Counted from the first letter of the stretch, positions 9,833-19,364 are shown. The stretch is DNA of 27,644 bases from Paramacrobiotus richtersi (GCA_034698045.1 JAQGAU010000469.1:1-27644); one strand, 5' to 3'. A program made the numbers and translations. The notes: generated from the sequence alone by a model not told the origin.

Positions 9833-9916
9833 AGACTGAAACAGATTGGCCTCTATGAGCCCCTTTCCTTTGAATCTAAAGGAAAAGGGCCCAGAAATGC
9901 CTGTCTGTTTCAGTCT
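9833..9916. other. 84-nt precursor-microRNA-like hairpin
   Basis: Two 39-nt arms and a 6-nt loop (GAATCT at 9872-9877). The outer 13 bp (AGACTGAAACAGA) and inner 8 bp (TTTCCTTT) pair perfectly, with about six scattered mismatches between. The size and single terminal loop fit an animal pre-miRNA, but a tiny MITE would look the same. No expression evidence. Confidence 0.45.
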
Positions 9917-10148
9917 TGGTATGATTATAGCGCGCATAGCTGATGGCGTAACCCGCATTGTTTGCGGTTCACGAAGCAAAAGAGTCTTTTGTTACGAAAC
10001 ATCCGCTGTTTTATTTCAGTAATAACTCGGCCAGTTTAAAGTTATGCATGTCAAAAACTAATCAGCTCATCTACACCGCGGAATCTATTTTCGGTTAAAA
10101 TTTGAAAGAAATCGGACGAGTTATCGTAATTTGCAGAAACAGTACGGT

Positions 10149-10164
10149 AAAAAAAAAAAAAAAA
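10149..10164 (+). repeat. A16 homopolymer
   Basis: Sixteen consecutive A residues. It may be the tail of a retroposed sequence, but no upstream gene body was recognised. Confidence 0.6.
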
Positions 10165-10512
10165 CGAATTTACGTTTAAAATGGCAGATAGTTTGAAAGT
10201 TGTATTAGCTTTAGCAGGGAATATTCGTAAACTGATATCTGAAGGCCGGTAGCAAATACGCAGTAGTCTCGTACTCAGTTTTCTCTGGCTGAAACAGTCT
10301 TTGAAACGTTCAAACTAAAGTCAGCGTCGGAACGCTTCCATAACAATGTGCAGATCTGAAGAGATAATGCCACCACCAACTTTACTCAAGAGTTCCAGTG
10401 TTACAGCAAACCATCGTCTCGATTACTACATATTTCGCTTTCCAGATTCGTTTCATTGCGCGTTGCGTAAAACAGCCGTCAGCCAGCTATATCCATTTGG
10501 CTTGACACGGCC

Positions 10513-10657
10513 AGGTACTTATAGTTCGTGGTACTATCAGTGTTACTGGTACTGGTTCTGGTACTGGTACTGGTACTGGTACTGGTACTGGTACTGGTAC
10601 TGGTAATGGTAATGGTACTGGTACTGGTACTGGTACTGGTACTGGTAATGGTAATGG
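10513..10657 (+). repeat. TGGTAC hexanucleotide array, copy 1
   Basis: About 18 units of TGGTAC with some TGGTAA and TGGTTC variants, preceded by a unique flank (ATAGTTCGTGGTACTA). The Tyr-Trp or Val-Pro dipeptide frames across it are artefacts of the repeat. The same flank and array occur reversed at 12066-12187. Confidence 0.9.
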
Positions 10658-10739
10658 CCTTATTATAAGTGATGCTGCTAATAGTGCTGGAAATAGTACT
10701 TGTAATGGACCTGGTGGTGGTAATGGATCTCTCAAGTAT

Positions 10740-11532
10740 TGGCGGTCAATAACGGCGAAGCATCACCAGTCCATGCTTTGCCGTCGCGTTTTTGATGCAT
10801 CAGCTTCCATGTGGTATTTGTTTTTTAAATCATGTCAGATTTTGACTCAGGTCAAGAATCGATGATAAGGTACTCAATGTGTCAAGAGACAGGGTACGTC
10901 AACGTGAATGTGTTTCGTCGCTCAAGGCGACTTTTCATGTATTGTCACAATTATTAGCAAAAATAAAGCCATTTAGCATTCACAAACTTCGCACAAGGCT
11001 GAATTGTAATTTTTAGTGGGTAGACTATTGACATACGTGCAATGTTCAGATATCTATTTGGACGCGCAACATCCGGTTATTATGCAACACCGGCTAAAGT
11101 TTAAACGCACTTCTTTATCAAATAAATCAGCCTTTTGCTCAAATTTTTTCAAACTTTCACTACAAATGCACATATCGTGCTAAACCTATTACAACTCCGA
11201 GATAAGTGCTGGACATGTTAATGCATTTCAGAAATTTTGAAATTTATTTGCAAATTTCAGAAACTTACTTCCGAGATAGTTCTGTGTCAGAACGATCATC
11301 ATATGTACTTGCATTTGAGACCAATGTTACACGAAGTTTGGATAAACCGCTGAATTATTTGAGAAAGAAATGTGTTTCAACTTTTCACCGCTTTTATGCT
11401 TAACGGGACGTTGCACGTACAATTTGGGTAGTTGTTTCTTGAACTCAACAACTCGACATTGTTTCCAGAACAACAATAAACTACCAGTGCGAGAACATCC
11501 GTATTATCTCAACAATTTTACTACAGCTCAAA
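10740..11532. other. No gene supported between the repeat blocks
   Basis: The frame at 11206-11403 has no recognisable domain. The area near 11230-11270 has repeated TTTCAGAAA and AAATTT words. Confidence 0.4.
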
Positions 11533-12008
11533 CGCTTTCCCCCCAATGCTTTAGCAATCGAAAAAGTGCCTTCGCAACTCCACGCAATATGCTCTGCTTT
11601 TTCCAATTCCTTCAGACTTCTGCCAATGCGTATTTTCCCAACAGAAATTCTTGGATGATGGAGCAAATGAAAGACTAAAATTCAAGGAGTATTATGATAG
11701 GAAAGAACCGGAATTTCCTTGCCACTAACGAGCGTCGCGAGTATTTCGGGCTATCATGGGGTATTCAGTGTACCTGAAAATCCATGACGTTTTATCATGC
11801 ATGAGACATTGTTCAAAATCTAAAACGTTGCGTTCTGTTGCTAGCGTAATAATCATTGAATTTTTCTGTTTCATTTGCTTCATCATTTGACAATTTTGGT
11901 AGAGAACAGACGCAGCGGTAGAAGTTTGAGCGAAATGGAAAAAACAGAACCCGTGGTGTGGAGTTGCGAAGGCACTTTCTCTATTGCCAAAGCATTAGGG
12001 GAAACGCG
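11533..12008. repeat. Inverted repeat pair of about 50 bp arms
   Basis: Arm 11533-11583 (with CAATGCTTTAGCAAT and GTGCCTTCGCAACTCCAC) is inverted at about 11958-12008. The second arm lies next to the reversed hexanucleotide array, suggesting both belong to one larger duplicated unit. Confidence 0.75.
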
Positions 12009-12065
12009 GTTAGGCACTTATGAACCGTACTAAACACGTTGGGCGGATGAGGCCAACGTCTTCGC

Positions 12066-12187
12066 ACCAGTACTAGTACCAGTACCAGTACCAGTACCAG
12101 CACCAGTACCAGTACCATTACCAGTACCATTACCAGTACCAGAACCAGTACCAGTACCACTGGTAGTACCACGAACTATCAGTACCC
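12066..12187 (-). repeat. TGGTAC hexanucleotide array, copy 2 (reverse orientation)
   Basis: ACCAGT units with ATTACC interruptions, followed by GTACCACGAACTATC, the reverse complement of the flank of copy 1. The shared flank shows common descent rather than two independent microsatellites. Confidence 0.85.
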
Positions 12188-12271
12188 GACAAGGCCTGGT
12201 AAAATCTGCTCAGACAAAAAAAGCTTTCTGACAAGTGCACTCAGACCCGTTGAAACGCTAATGGAAATCCG

Positions 12272-12834
12272 ATGGGCGACGCAGCAGCAGTAGAAAACCA
12301 GTTAGCCCTGATGTCCCCTGTGGACATCATAATCAAACTACGAGAGAAGTGCTTAGATGACCTTATGGGTCGAGTAAGCGGCAGTAGCGCCCTCAGCAGA
12401 GGGAAGCTGTGTTTTTAGTTGCAGATGGATCCTGGCCCAATCCGGATTCCTTACACCTATTTATTGCCTCGGGAGCTAACCAGCGCAGTCATACAACTGC
12501 TGACCGTTTGCCATCACCTGAGGATTGAAACGGGACGCTAGGAAAATCTAGACTGATGCGAGCGTATTTGTCGGCACTGTCAAGTTCCAGAGGACGAATG
12601 CACGCCGTTTTTTGCTGTCCGTTGCATTTGCCTGCCCGCGAATTCTTTCTGCAAAGGGTGACAGTTGATCCCTTAGATCTATTCGAATATGTCGAGCACC
12701 GCTTGAACAGCGTAATCCGGAATGACGATATGGACCGGGATATTCGTACCAATAGTAGCTTCATTCGGCGGCTACTGAAATACGTGAGGGACTGCTGCCA
12801 CGGGCGGCTGACACTGTATGAGGGAATCCTTTAG
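12272..12834 (+). pseudogene. LINE ORF2 C-terminal tail relic (post-RNase H finger region)
   Basis: From the ATG at 12272 one frame reads through a linker-like stretch (PVDIIIKLREKC, LMGRVSG), a TAG at 12416-12418, then LPRELTSAVIQLLT and HHLRIETGR, then TAG at 12539-12541 and a TGA, then CERICRHCQVPEDE. A frameshift leads into REFFLQRVTVDPLDLFEYV, closing at 12834. The order (Arg-rich linker, LLTGH-like helix, CxxC..E finger, Arg-FF helix) matches the tail that follows RNase H in jockey, I and R1-type LINE ORF2 proteins; the expected TGH reads TVCHH and the finger His is lost. A GTAAGC/GTTGCAG pair (12374-12424) could be read as a 51-nt intron removing the first stop, but the frame is preserved without splicing, so a decayed LINE is simpler. 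Confidence 0.5.
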
Positions 12835-13034
12835 TCTCAAGTCGAGCCCGAACAGTTTGTTTCTTAACGTTTTGTGTTTGTTGACGACAGTTTTGACATT
12901 TGCATGTATGCTGTTTATGTTCTACACCTCCTTGTCTGTTGCTCGTTGTTCTTGTTTTTTTTTCCTGTTCATCTGTGTGGTTAACCGTATAACGGCCGCC
13001 CGGGCAAATTCGGCCCGTTGCAATTAAAAAAAAA
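12835..13034 (+). other. T-rich tail and A9 run after the LINE relic
   Basis: Pyrimidine-rich sequence without a convincing gene ends in AATTAAAAAAAAA (A-run 13026-13034). Read with the upstream coding tail, it could be the 3' UTR and A-tail of the inserted LINE. Confidence 0.4.
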
Positions 13035-14278
13035 TTCCTGTTCGCAGGCCATATGAACTTTCAGTCCGTATTGGTCCCGAATGCCTCTACTAGGTAGTCA
13101 TACAGTTAAATCTGTCAAAAATCTGCGCTAATATGCAAGCAGAAGTACATTCCCGATGCGGGCAAAATCGACCCGCGGTTTTCCCACATTTGGAAAGGTC
13201 ATCATATTGCAAGTCAAACGCATCCAAAAAATTTCATATAATTTAGAGCAACTGTGTACTGTCGTGTGAAGTAATTGCCATGCAAAAAACGTTCGAATGT
13301 GAGCAGCGAGCAAAACAATTAAAACGGAACTGCGATTGGTGTCAGATCCGTGTTTTGCCCAATTTGTGGTTCTCCTTCTCGTAAAAGATAAGACTACAGA
13401 GAGACACTGCGGCTGTACCAGGTTTCGTGCGCAGTGAGCATATAACTGCATACACAGTCAGACTGTATGCATGCAGCCGTGACAGTCTACACCCTACAGC
13501 TTACTCATTTATGTGATATTCGACAACAAGAAGTACTTACATGAGTATTTTTTCAAGATCATTAACTAAAGCTTTTATTGTAAACTCTGGCTATGCTTGG
13601 ATTTGACAGTGAGTGCTTCTGTACATGTTTAGGTGCGTTTACATACGTGTTTTTTGTCAGGTGCAACTTTTATGTACATCTTTTATGTTTGCTTAAGCAA
13701 ACATAGCATTAATTAATGCTTTTGGCATTTTGTTTTGTTTCTTCTTGTTCTAAACTTCCAGTTTTCTTCAATTAATGATTTGGGCTGGATATGCCTCCAC
13801 AACGTGTGTCTGTACTTCTAGTAGTTTATTGGATTATCTTCACAAACAAGTAAGCAATTTCTTACGTCATACAGTGACATACACTAACGTAATATGCCAC
13901 GTATATCAACAAAATCTCCGGATTCCGCTGATTGTAAGGCAATTTTTATTTTGGTACCAGTACAAATGGTAGAAGGTTATGAATTCTTGAAACTATTAAT
14001 GTGTTATTTGGCGTAACATGGCGGTCTGGGAGAACCTGGTCAAGATCGTAAACCTGCGGATTGTTCCTTCATCAAACGCTCTGTTAGGCAAAGTTGCGCA
14101 TTAATAACTTCAAAAATGCATAACTGTTTGCCATTCATTTTGTACTTGTTACTGTATACTGTTGTTCTATAATAAACAGTTGCTCTATAGAGACCAGATG
14201 CTATTGCTGTTGATTTCATTTAGTAGTCGGCTAATTTTGCTATCAAATTGCTACGATAAATTGCACCGTAACAATAAA
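13035..14278. other. No gene supported; small palindromes
   Basis: Short frames only. An imperfect palindrome, GCATACACAGTC-GACTGTATGC, lies near 13450, and two perfect abutting palindromes lie at 13685-13720. Confidence 0.4.
13685..13720. repeat. Two perfect palindromes placed end to end
   Basis: 13685-13704 is a 20-bp perfect palindrome centred on CTTAAG. The next base starts a 16-bp perfect palindrome, AGCATTAATTAATGCT, at 13705-13720. Confidence 0.9.
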
Positions 14279-14427
14279 TCAATGTGGAAGTGTAAATTGA
14301 ACGCTGCTAATAAATCTCGGTTGTATAAATTGTCCTAGGACAGTAAAATCTTTTGTACTTTCACATTCTCCTCTCATTCGGAATAAGACACCCTGAGCAT
14401 TTACCCTGTCCCTAATACAAAAGAAAG

Positions 14428-14842
14428 TTTTATTGGGCAAGAGCCGCCGCCAAAAAACCAATTGGGAAAGCACATACAAAACAACTACAAGGTGAAATCT
14501 TAAATGCCAAAGAGACAACCAGGATCACGACCTCGATTAGTACCTCTACGAGAAACAGACGGAGAGTGCCCAAAACACCGGCAGGGTTACCTCTAACAAC
14601 ATCAAAGCTAAAACGATGCTATATAAAAGAGGTCGAGCAAGGCTCCCGCGTCAGTCTGCGAATCTTTCTTCCCATGAACTGAATCATCTCTTTGAATGCC
14701 GCACCAAAAGTCCCAAGGGTTTCGACGGCTAGAGGGTAAAACAAATATCCACGCTGCTCCAGATTGGAGTATGGACGTCGCTTTCGGTTTTCCGCCTGCA
14801 GAGCGGCGTAGCCTGGTCGCCTGGCACTGTCCACCACATGGG
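14428..14842 (-). pseudogene. 5'-truncated 3' end of an RLE-type retroelement (copy A)
   Basis: The minus-strand frame from about 14842 shows ENRKRRPYSNLE, PLAVETLGTFG, MGRKIRRLT and CSTSFI, then a TAG, then HRFSFDVV, RGNPAGVLGTL. These line up in order with the C-terminus of the copies at 15.5-17.7 kb and 24.4-25.7 kb (PVACETLG, LGRKLFEK, SGSFLKQR, GNAAAVLGA). Only the last part of the element is present, as expected from incomplete reverse transcription. An AATAAA on the minus strand at 14433-14428 lies downstream and could be the element's polyadenylation signal. It is clearly diverged from the other two copies, so it belongs to another subfamily or is older. Confidence 0.7.
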
Positions 14843-14859
14843 ATTACCTAATTAAACGG

Positions 14860-14909
14860 TCTCTCATTGCTTGACTCGGCCTACTTCGGTCGATCAAGCG
14901 AATGAGAGA
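14860..14909. repeat. Hairpin next to the truncated retroelement
   Basis: CTCTCATTGCTTGA pairs with TCAAGCGAATGAGAG with one bulge, loop CTCGGCCTACTTCGG-like. It lies just beyond the truncation point of copy A. Confidence 0.6.
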
Positions 14910-15009
14910 GGCCGGGCCGAATATTGTCAATATTCCCGCTTGGCCGTTAACGGTATAGGAAACACTGGGCTTTTAAAGGGTTAATCTGTGCGTATGTATC
15001 TTTTTCTTA

Positions 15010-15336
15010 GTGTCTTTTTTTATCATTTCTCTTTTTTTTGGATTGTTATGGTTTGTGCCCGAAAGTAATGCCATGTGTAGACGCATGACACCTGCCGGAC
15101 CGGAATGGCAAGGGAATAGAGTTGTTGGTGTTATTGTCAATGACTACGGAAACTTATACGTAGATTCGCAGTCTGAATCTCGTAAAAAAAGCGCGATATT
15201 CACAGCAAGATTTAGTACTTCTGGCAGTAGCACAAAGTACTGGGTTCGTATTCATATTTTCAGTAACAAGCATGTACTTCCACTGTGGGTACTTTGCGTG
15301 AGCAACCCTAACAAGGAAAACCCTCCCTCAAGATAA
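15010..15336 (+). CDS. Possible small secreted protein exon (about 108 aa)
   Basis: Not recognised. The frame begins with a hydrophobic stretch typical of a signal peptide (FFIISLFFGLLWF) ending near PESNA, then a polar body with MTPAGPEW, VVGVIVNDYGNLYVD and a Ser-rich strand region, and stops at 15336. No ATG precedes the hydrophobic part in this frame. An ATG at 14994, after a TTTTAAA box at about 14972, is in another frame and would reach it only if the T7 run at about 15013 were one T shorter. Alternatively TTTTTCTTAG at 15001-15010 is a splice acceptor and the start lies upstream. Confidence 0.3.
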   Translation: MSFFIISLFFGLLWFVPESNAMCRRMTPAGPEWQGNRVVGVIVNDYGNLYVDSQSESRKKSAIFTARFSTSGSSTKYWVRIHIFSNKHVLPLWVLCVSNPNKENPPSR

Positions 15337-15539
15337 ATTCGCATGCACATTGGAGCTACATCAATAAATTGTCCTAAATGAAATGAGCACATAACAATTT
15401 TGTATTCTGCATCCTCTGTAAATGGTAAAATTATGAATATAAATTTTGAAAGTTATCAATGTGTGACTTGACTCAACATAACGGTCTAGGGGTGATCTAT
15501 GAGGCAAGATTACGATATAGATCAGATTGTCGGATGCCC

Positions 15540-17680
15540 GGAGAACTGTTTCCCTTCGTTTTGGCCGATGCAACTGGGCTTCGGAACAAAAAAGCGCAGA
15601 AGCAATTGTCCACACCACGCGTAAATGCATTCAGTTTGCACACTGCTGGGTTCGTGTTACGGCAGACTAAATTTTCGGAACGCTTTTATGATGGTTTCAC
15701 GTGTTTATATAATGGTAGCAGTAAAGACCACATCCCTGCGTACTTCTCAGTTTTCAAAAAGCGAACCTGAAAGCATCTCATCTGTTTCTCGGAACTGAGA
15801 CTTTGTCATCGGAATGGGGAGTGCAGCTAGGAGACCCGGCTGGTCCAGTGCTGTTTTTCCTGGCCACTTTGGAGCAACTGGGGTAGCTTAGAAGTGAATT
15901 AAAAGGTGCGTACCTGGATGACGTTACCATCGCTGACGAGGCACAAGTTGTTGCAGGAGATACCGAAACAGTCATCGCCGAAGGAAGGAAGATTGATCCG
16001 GAACCACACCTGTCAAAATCCGAAATTTTGTTTTTGATGGTACTACAGAAGAACGAGAAGAATCGATACGATTTTTCCTGACACGGAGGCGTGAATTAAT
16101 TGTACTGGAAGAAGACAATCTGTGGGTTTCAAGGGCTTTCAATGCTCAGACCGTGCCTAAGTTTTTTTGGGAAAAAACTGGAAAAACTCCGAACCATGAC
16201 AGGTCGAAGGTAACATCTATCATCCCACCATGCGCTTTAACTTTAACCCCTGACCAAATGCTTCGCAATCTCAAAATTAATGTGCAGATCAATCTTTTTG
16301 TATTTGCTGCGTACTAGCCCTTGCTATGAATCTCCAGACATTCTACGATCTCTTGACAATGACCTGCGGAGAGCGGTTCAGACCATCGTGAATGCCACTA
16401 TTTGGGTTAACCTGTGGCTTCGGATGGCTTTTCCTGTATGGAGGGCGGGACTGGGCGGCGCTGTGCGGATGAGTTAGCTTTACCGGCCTTTGTTTCGTCG
16501 GCTCATTCCGTGCATGGTCTGTGCCCCGGGATCTTCCCTCCGGCCAGTGGGGCAATCGATGAAGGTTCGGTTAAGTTGTGGACAGAACGGTACAAGTGAG
16601 CTCCCGGACGAAGCCAATCGGAAGAGACAGTCAGCACGGGATGTACCAGTCACTGAAGTGAACTATTCAAAAGTTCGGATGTGTATCGGGGAATACAGTG
16701 AGCATGGCAGTTTGGTTAGCGCATCTGAACGTGAATCGGGCGCATGGCGGAACTGAATGCGTTACCGGCGGTATCTCTGGGAGATTTTCTAAACGACGAG
16801 CAGCTACGAATCGGAATTACTCTTCGGTTTGGAGCGAATACTGAAAGGACACACCAATGTGCGTGCTGCAGTACAAGAGTGGATAAACTCGGACACCACG
16901 GTCTGTCCTGCGCAACCAACAAAGGAACTTGATCACTCCATTGTGAAACGAACAAGATTGTGGAGACGGCGTTCAAGTCGGCAGGACATCTATGTCAGTT
17001 TGAACCCAACGGTTTTGCCAGAAACAATGGAAAAAGACCGGATGAGGAGACGTTGGTGCCGGTTTTTAACGGTGAATACATTGTTTGGGACGCCACGTGT
17101 TCGGGTACAGCAGCGTCTTCTTATGGGGATCACTTGGGAAGAAATGCGGGAAGGACAGCGCAGCGTGCGGATGCCGACGGAGATTGCACTACACCTCACT
17201 GTCAAACCATAGAAGTTCTATCCTGTCGGTTGTGAAACTGTGGTGTTCTCGTGATTCCACGAAATGTTGTATTTCGTCATCTGCCTTAGCAATAGAATTT
17301 CTGTTGCTAATCTATGTTGCAACGTTACAGTTCGCTAGTTGTCTTCTGGCCAGATACAAATCGGTTGTATTATTAAATACCTTACTTAACATACATCACA
17401 GAAACCCTGGTTGCTTTTAGCGATTCGACTAAGGAACTGTTTAAATTTTTTGGTCGTAAACTTTTTGAAAAATCTGGTGACCCACATTTGGGATCATTTT
17501 TGAAACGACGCTTTTATGTTGCTATTTTTACATGCAATTCGGGCACCGTTTTGGGCGCTGTGCCGAGTATTAACGAGCGGGCGAAAGAGCGAGATCAGAT
17601 TGGATGCTTAAACACTTAACGTTTCGAAATGCGTAAAGGTTTTTTGTGCGCCGGCGATATCGTTTAGAAAGGAATACTAG
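15540..17680 (+). pseudogene. RLE-type non-LTR retroelement, decayed copy B (RT, finger, nuclease)
   Basis: Fragments in shifting frames keep the family order. RT motif A-like VNAFSLH lies near 15620; GVQLGDPAGPVLF at about 15815-15852; the catalytic YLDD at 15911-15922. Later come YLLRTSPCYE, PVWRAGLG, SAHSVHGLC, and a cysteine finger CACCSTRVD..HHGLSC near 16857-16910. A nuclease-like domain follows, RPDEETLVP..VWDATC near 17040-17100, then FGRKLFEKSGDP and ERDQIGCLNT with a stop near 17620. A CCHC-like finger followed by PD..D at the C-terminus is the arrangement of restriction-like-endonuclease LINEs (R2/R4/NeSL type); clade assignment is inferred. Many stops and frameshifts plus a 162-bp insertion make it dead. 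The shared 3' UTR ends at about GAAAGGAATA, 17677. Confidence 0.8.
17239..17400 (+). mobile_element. 162-bp insertion in the retroelement, solo-LTR-like, with GAAAC target duplication
   Basis: It starts TGTGGTG and ends CATCACA (TG..CA, 7-bp imperfect inverted ends) and is flanked by GAAAC at 17234-17238 and 17401-17405. The homologous copy at 24.7 kb has a single GAAAC and no insert, so the empty site is visible in this same window. TG..CA ends and a 5-bp duplication fit a solo LTR; ATTAAA occurs near the 3' side. A short DNA transposon making 5-bp duplications is the alternative. Confidence 0.75.
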
Positions 17681-17869
17681 TGATTAACATGAACACAGAC
17701 AATACCATTGTATTGGTAATGAATACCACGTTTTTGTAAGAATCATTGGTCTGCATCGGCTTTTTTACATTTTTTTTAGAAAGAACAGTTAAAAAAATCG
17801 AGTACTGAACAGGAGGTTTAATGGAAAATGATTAATATTTTGCGGGTTGTGAAACGTGACAATTAAATT
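17681..17869. other. Short spacer after copy B
   Basis: T- and A-rich, no gene seen. Confidence 0.4.
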
Positions 17870-18091
17870 TTAGCACATAGTATCCTGACGACTGCACTTG
17901 CTTATCTCTGCCATTTCTGTGAAATGCTTCCACGGGCATTCATGTAGGAGTGTGTCTTTCCTTCCAAATTCGTTCTGGGTCTCCGTTGGCTGAATAGGAT
18001 CTCCGTTATCCATAACAGTATTTGTCTCAGGATCCGGTGGCATCGGATCCTGAGGACCCGCTTCTTGGGTGTTTGAGGACTGTTCTACCAT
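17870..18091 (-). CDS. Possible terminal exon, acidic Pro/Asp-rich (73 aa)
   Basis: Not recognised. The frame from the ATG at 18091 gives a low-hydrophobicity, acidic linker-like peptide (PQDPMPPDPETN, GDPIQPTETQ) and then HECPWKHF and a short tail. The ATG follows CTGCAG, which could be a splice acceptor: an intron from a weak GTTCAG donor at about 18175 would join it in phase to the cysteine-rich frame next door. It may equally be a separate small gene or chance. Confidence 0.3.
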   Translation of the reverse strand: MVEQSSNTQEAGPQDPMPPDPETNTVMDNGDPIQPTETQNEFGRKDTLLHECPWKHFTEMAEISKCSRQDTMC

Positions 18092-18145
18092 CTGCAGTTC
18101 TCGTGCTTTAGTCGCGACATACCATGGGGAAAAGGAGCAGTGGTC

Positions 18146-18793
18146 TCAACAGGAAATAATGCGATCGGGCTGAACAGCTTTGATCTCTCGCCAGCGGCCG
18201 TCTTGTGTCCGCTTATCCCGGCACTTCGCATCATAGAGCATGGACTTGTAAAATAACTGTTTGGAGAGCTTCTTACCCAACCTGCGGTACAAATCGCATA
18301 CGAATAAGTGAATGTCTTCATTCAGCACATAACCTTTTAAATGTTTCGTGTCACAGGCATCTTGTGGCAGACATTCTCCACTCGTTTTGACGAAGATTTT
18401 TCCTGCGCTTTTATCCAGATAGAACTGAAACGCGCCAATAGTCACCGCTGTATTAACGTAGTTAGCTTTTGGTACCATATCGTCAGTAGCTCTGGCGTGC
18501 GATTGACACAACAGGAAACCCTCGTCCCGTTCACATTTGGCATGGGCTAACATGTCCAATATTCGCGTCTCGGAAAATGTGGGTACACTAAGGGCGTTGT
18601 GGGTAATAAAGGGCACCATATTGGTTTCGACGCCGACTTCTCCGCATAAGCCGTTGTTCTCGCTACTGGATGCGGCATCTCCGGCTGCTGGTTCAGATGT
18701 CGCCCACCAGATTGTATCGCACAACCAGCAGCATCGGTGGTCCGTAAAATTCGTGATGATATCTGTACACAGTAGTACTGGTAGGTAAAACAT
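18146..18793 (-). CDS. Predicted cysteine-rich protein, 215 aa, unknown family
   Basis: Not recognised. One uninterrupted frame from an ATG at 18793 (context CCAAATG) to TGA at 18146, the second longest in the window. It begins with a short hydrophobic run (MFYLPVLLC) that could be a weak signal peptide. It has about 15 cysteines, including CCWLC near residue 21, CERDEGFLLC, CLPQDACD and CDLYRR, and N-glycosylation-like NFT. This suggests a secreted or extracellular, disulphide-bonded domain. No transposon motif is visible. Upstream (plus coordinates 18933-19047) is a 59-bp tandem duplication. The true start may lie in an unseen upstream exon, and the 3' end may splice to 17870-18091. Confidence 0.5.
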   Translation of the reverse strand: MFYLPVLLCTDIITNFTDHRCCWLCDTIWWATSEPAAGDAASSSENNGLCGEVGVETNMVPFITHNALSVPTFSETRILDMLAHAKCERDEGFLLCQSHARATDDMVPKANYVNTAVTIGAFQFYLDKSAGKIFVKTSGECLPQDACDTKHLKGYVLNEDIHLFVCDLYRRLGKKLSKQLFYKSMLYDAKCRDKRTQDGRWREIKAVQPDRIISC

Positions 18794-18932
18794 TTGGATG
18801 GTTTAGTTATTATTGGTGCAACAGCTGCTTACAGACTATGTACATAGGCATTAAAGCAGTGACAGCGACAGACGATAAAGTTGTATTTGGAGTGAATATA
18901 AAAGCTATCCCAAAGTACCAGTTTGTTACTGG

Positions 18933-19047
18933 CTGCTTGGTGCAACACGCCAGACCCATTGAAAGTAGTCAATGTGTAACCTTCGATATAGATGCTTGGT
19001 GCAACACGCTAAACCTATTGAAAGTATCCTTCGTGTAAACAGATCGT
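18933..19047 (+). repeat. Two-copy tandem repeat, period 59 bp
   Basis: GCTTGGTGCAACACGC recurs 59 bp later, and each copy continues with a nearly identical CCTATTGAAAGTA block before diverging. It lies just upstream of the cysteine-rich minus-strand frame. Confidence 0.85.
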
Positions 19048-19070
19048 TTTACGATGCATGAGCCCTGGTG

Positions 19071-19364
19071 TTAGCGAGGTGGACTATCTTGGTCTCCACA
19101 GTAATGATACAAGTAGAAGGAACTGGGATATTGGTTGCTACCGCCGAGTTGTGTTTCGCGTGTTACGGCAAAGTGAAGCTGTTCAGTTTGCCGCCTGTCC
19201 TTACCAGCACATATAGAACAAGCCTTCTGGTGGTCAGCAATCCAGGAGTTCCAGGACCACCACGCTGTCCATGATCTCCGTGAAAACGGCCGTAGGTGAC
19301 GCACTGATCTCCCCAAGATGGCTCCTGAGGTTGCGGCAGCCAGCAAAAAGGATAAAATAAAGTA
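19071..19364 (-). CDS. Possible last exon of the multi-pass membrane protein gene
   Basis: The intron 19365-19425 (61 nt, GTAAGG..CTTGCAG) joins the previous exon in phase 0 to this frame, which runs to a stop at 19071. It starts with a short hydrophobic segment (YFILSFLLAAA), then a basic and Trp-rich part. The splice sites are good, but the peptide is unlike a known domain, and it is reached only past the TAG at 19510. Weak support. Confidence 0.25.
   Translation of the reverse strand, partial: YFILSFLLAAATSGAILGRSVRHLRPFSRRSWTAWWSWNSWIADHQKACSICAGKDRRQTEQLHFAVTRETQLGGSNQYPSSFYLYHYCGDQDSPPR

Noticed and set aside
10487-10735. Val-Pro and Tyr-Trp dipeptide-repeat proteins
   Set aside because: Direct translation of the TGGTAC microsatellite; no start, splice or domain support.
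11981-12172. Leu-Val repeat protein on the minus strand
   Set aside because: Same microsatellite in reverse orientation.
14279-14518. 79-codon minus-strand frame downstream of retroelement copy A
   Set aside because: It lies in the element's 3' untranslated region and spans the AATAAA signal.
19190-19290. Possible collagen Gly-X-Y triplets on the minus strand (GDHGQRGGPGTPG)
   Set aside because: Only about five triplets, then the pattern is lost; too short to claim a collagen.
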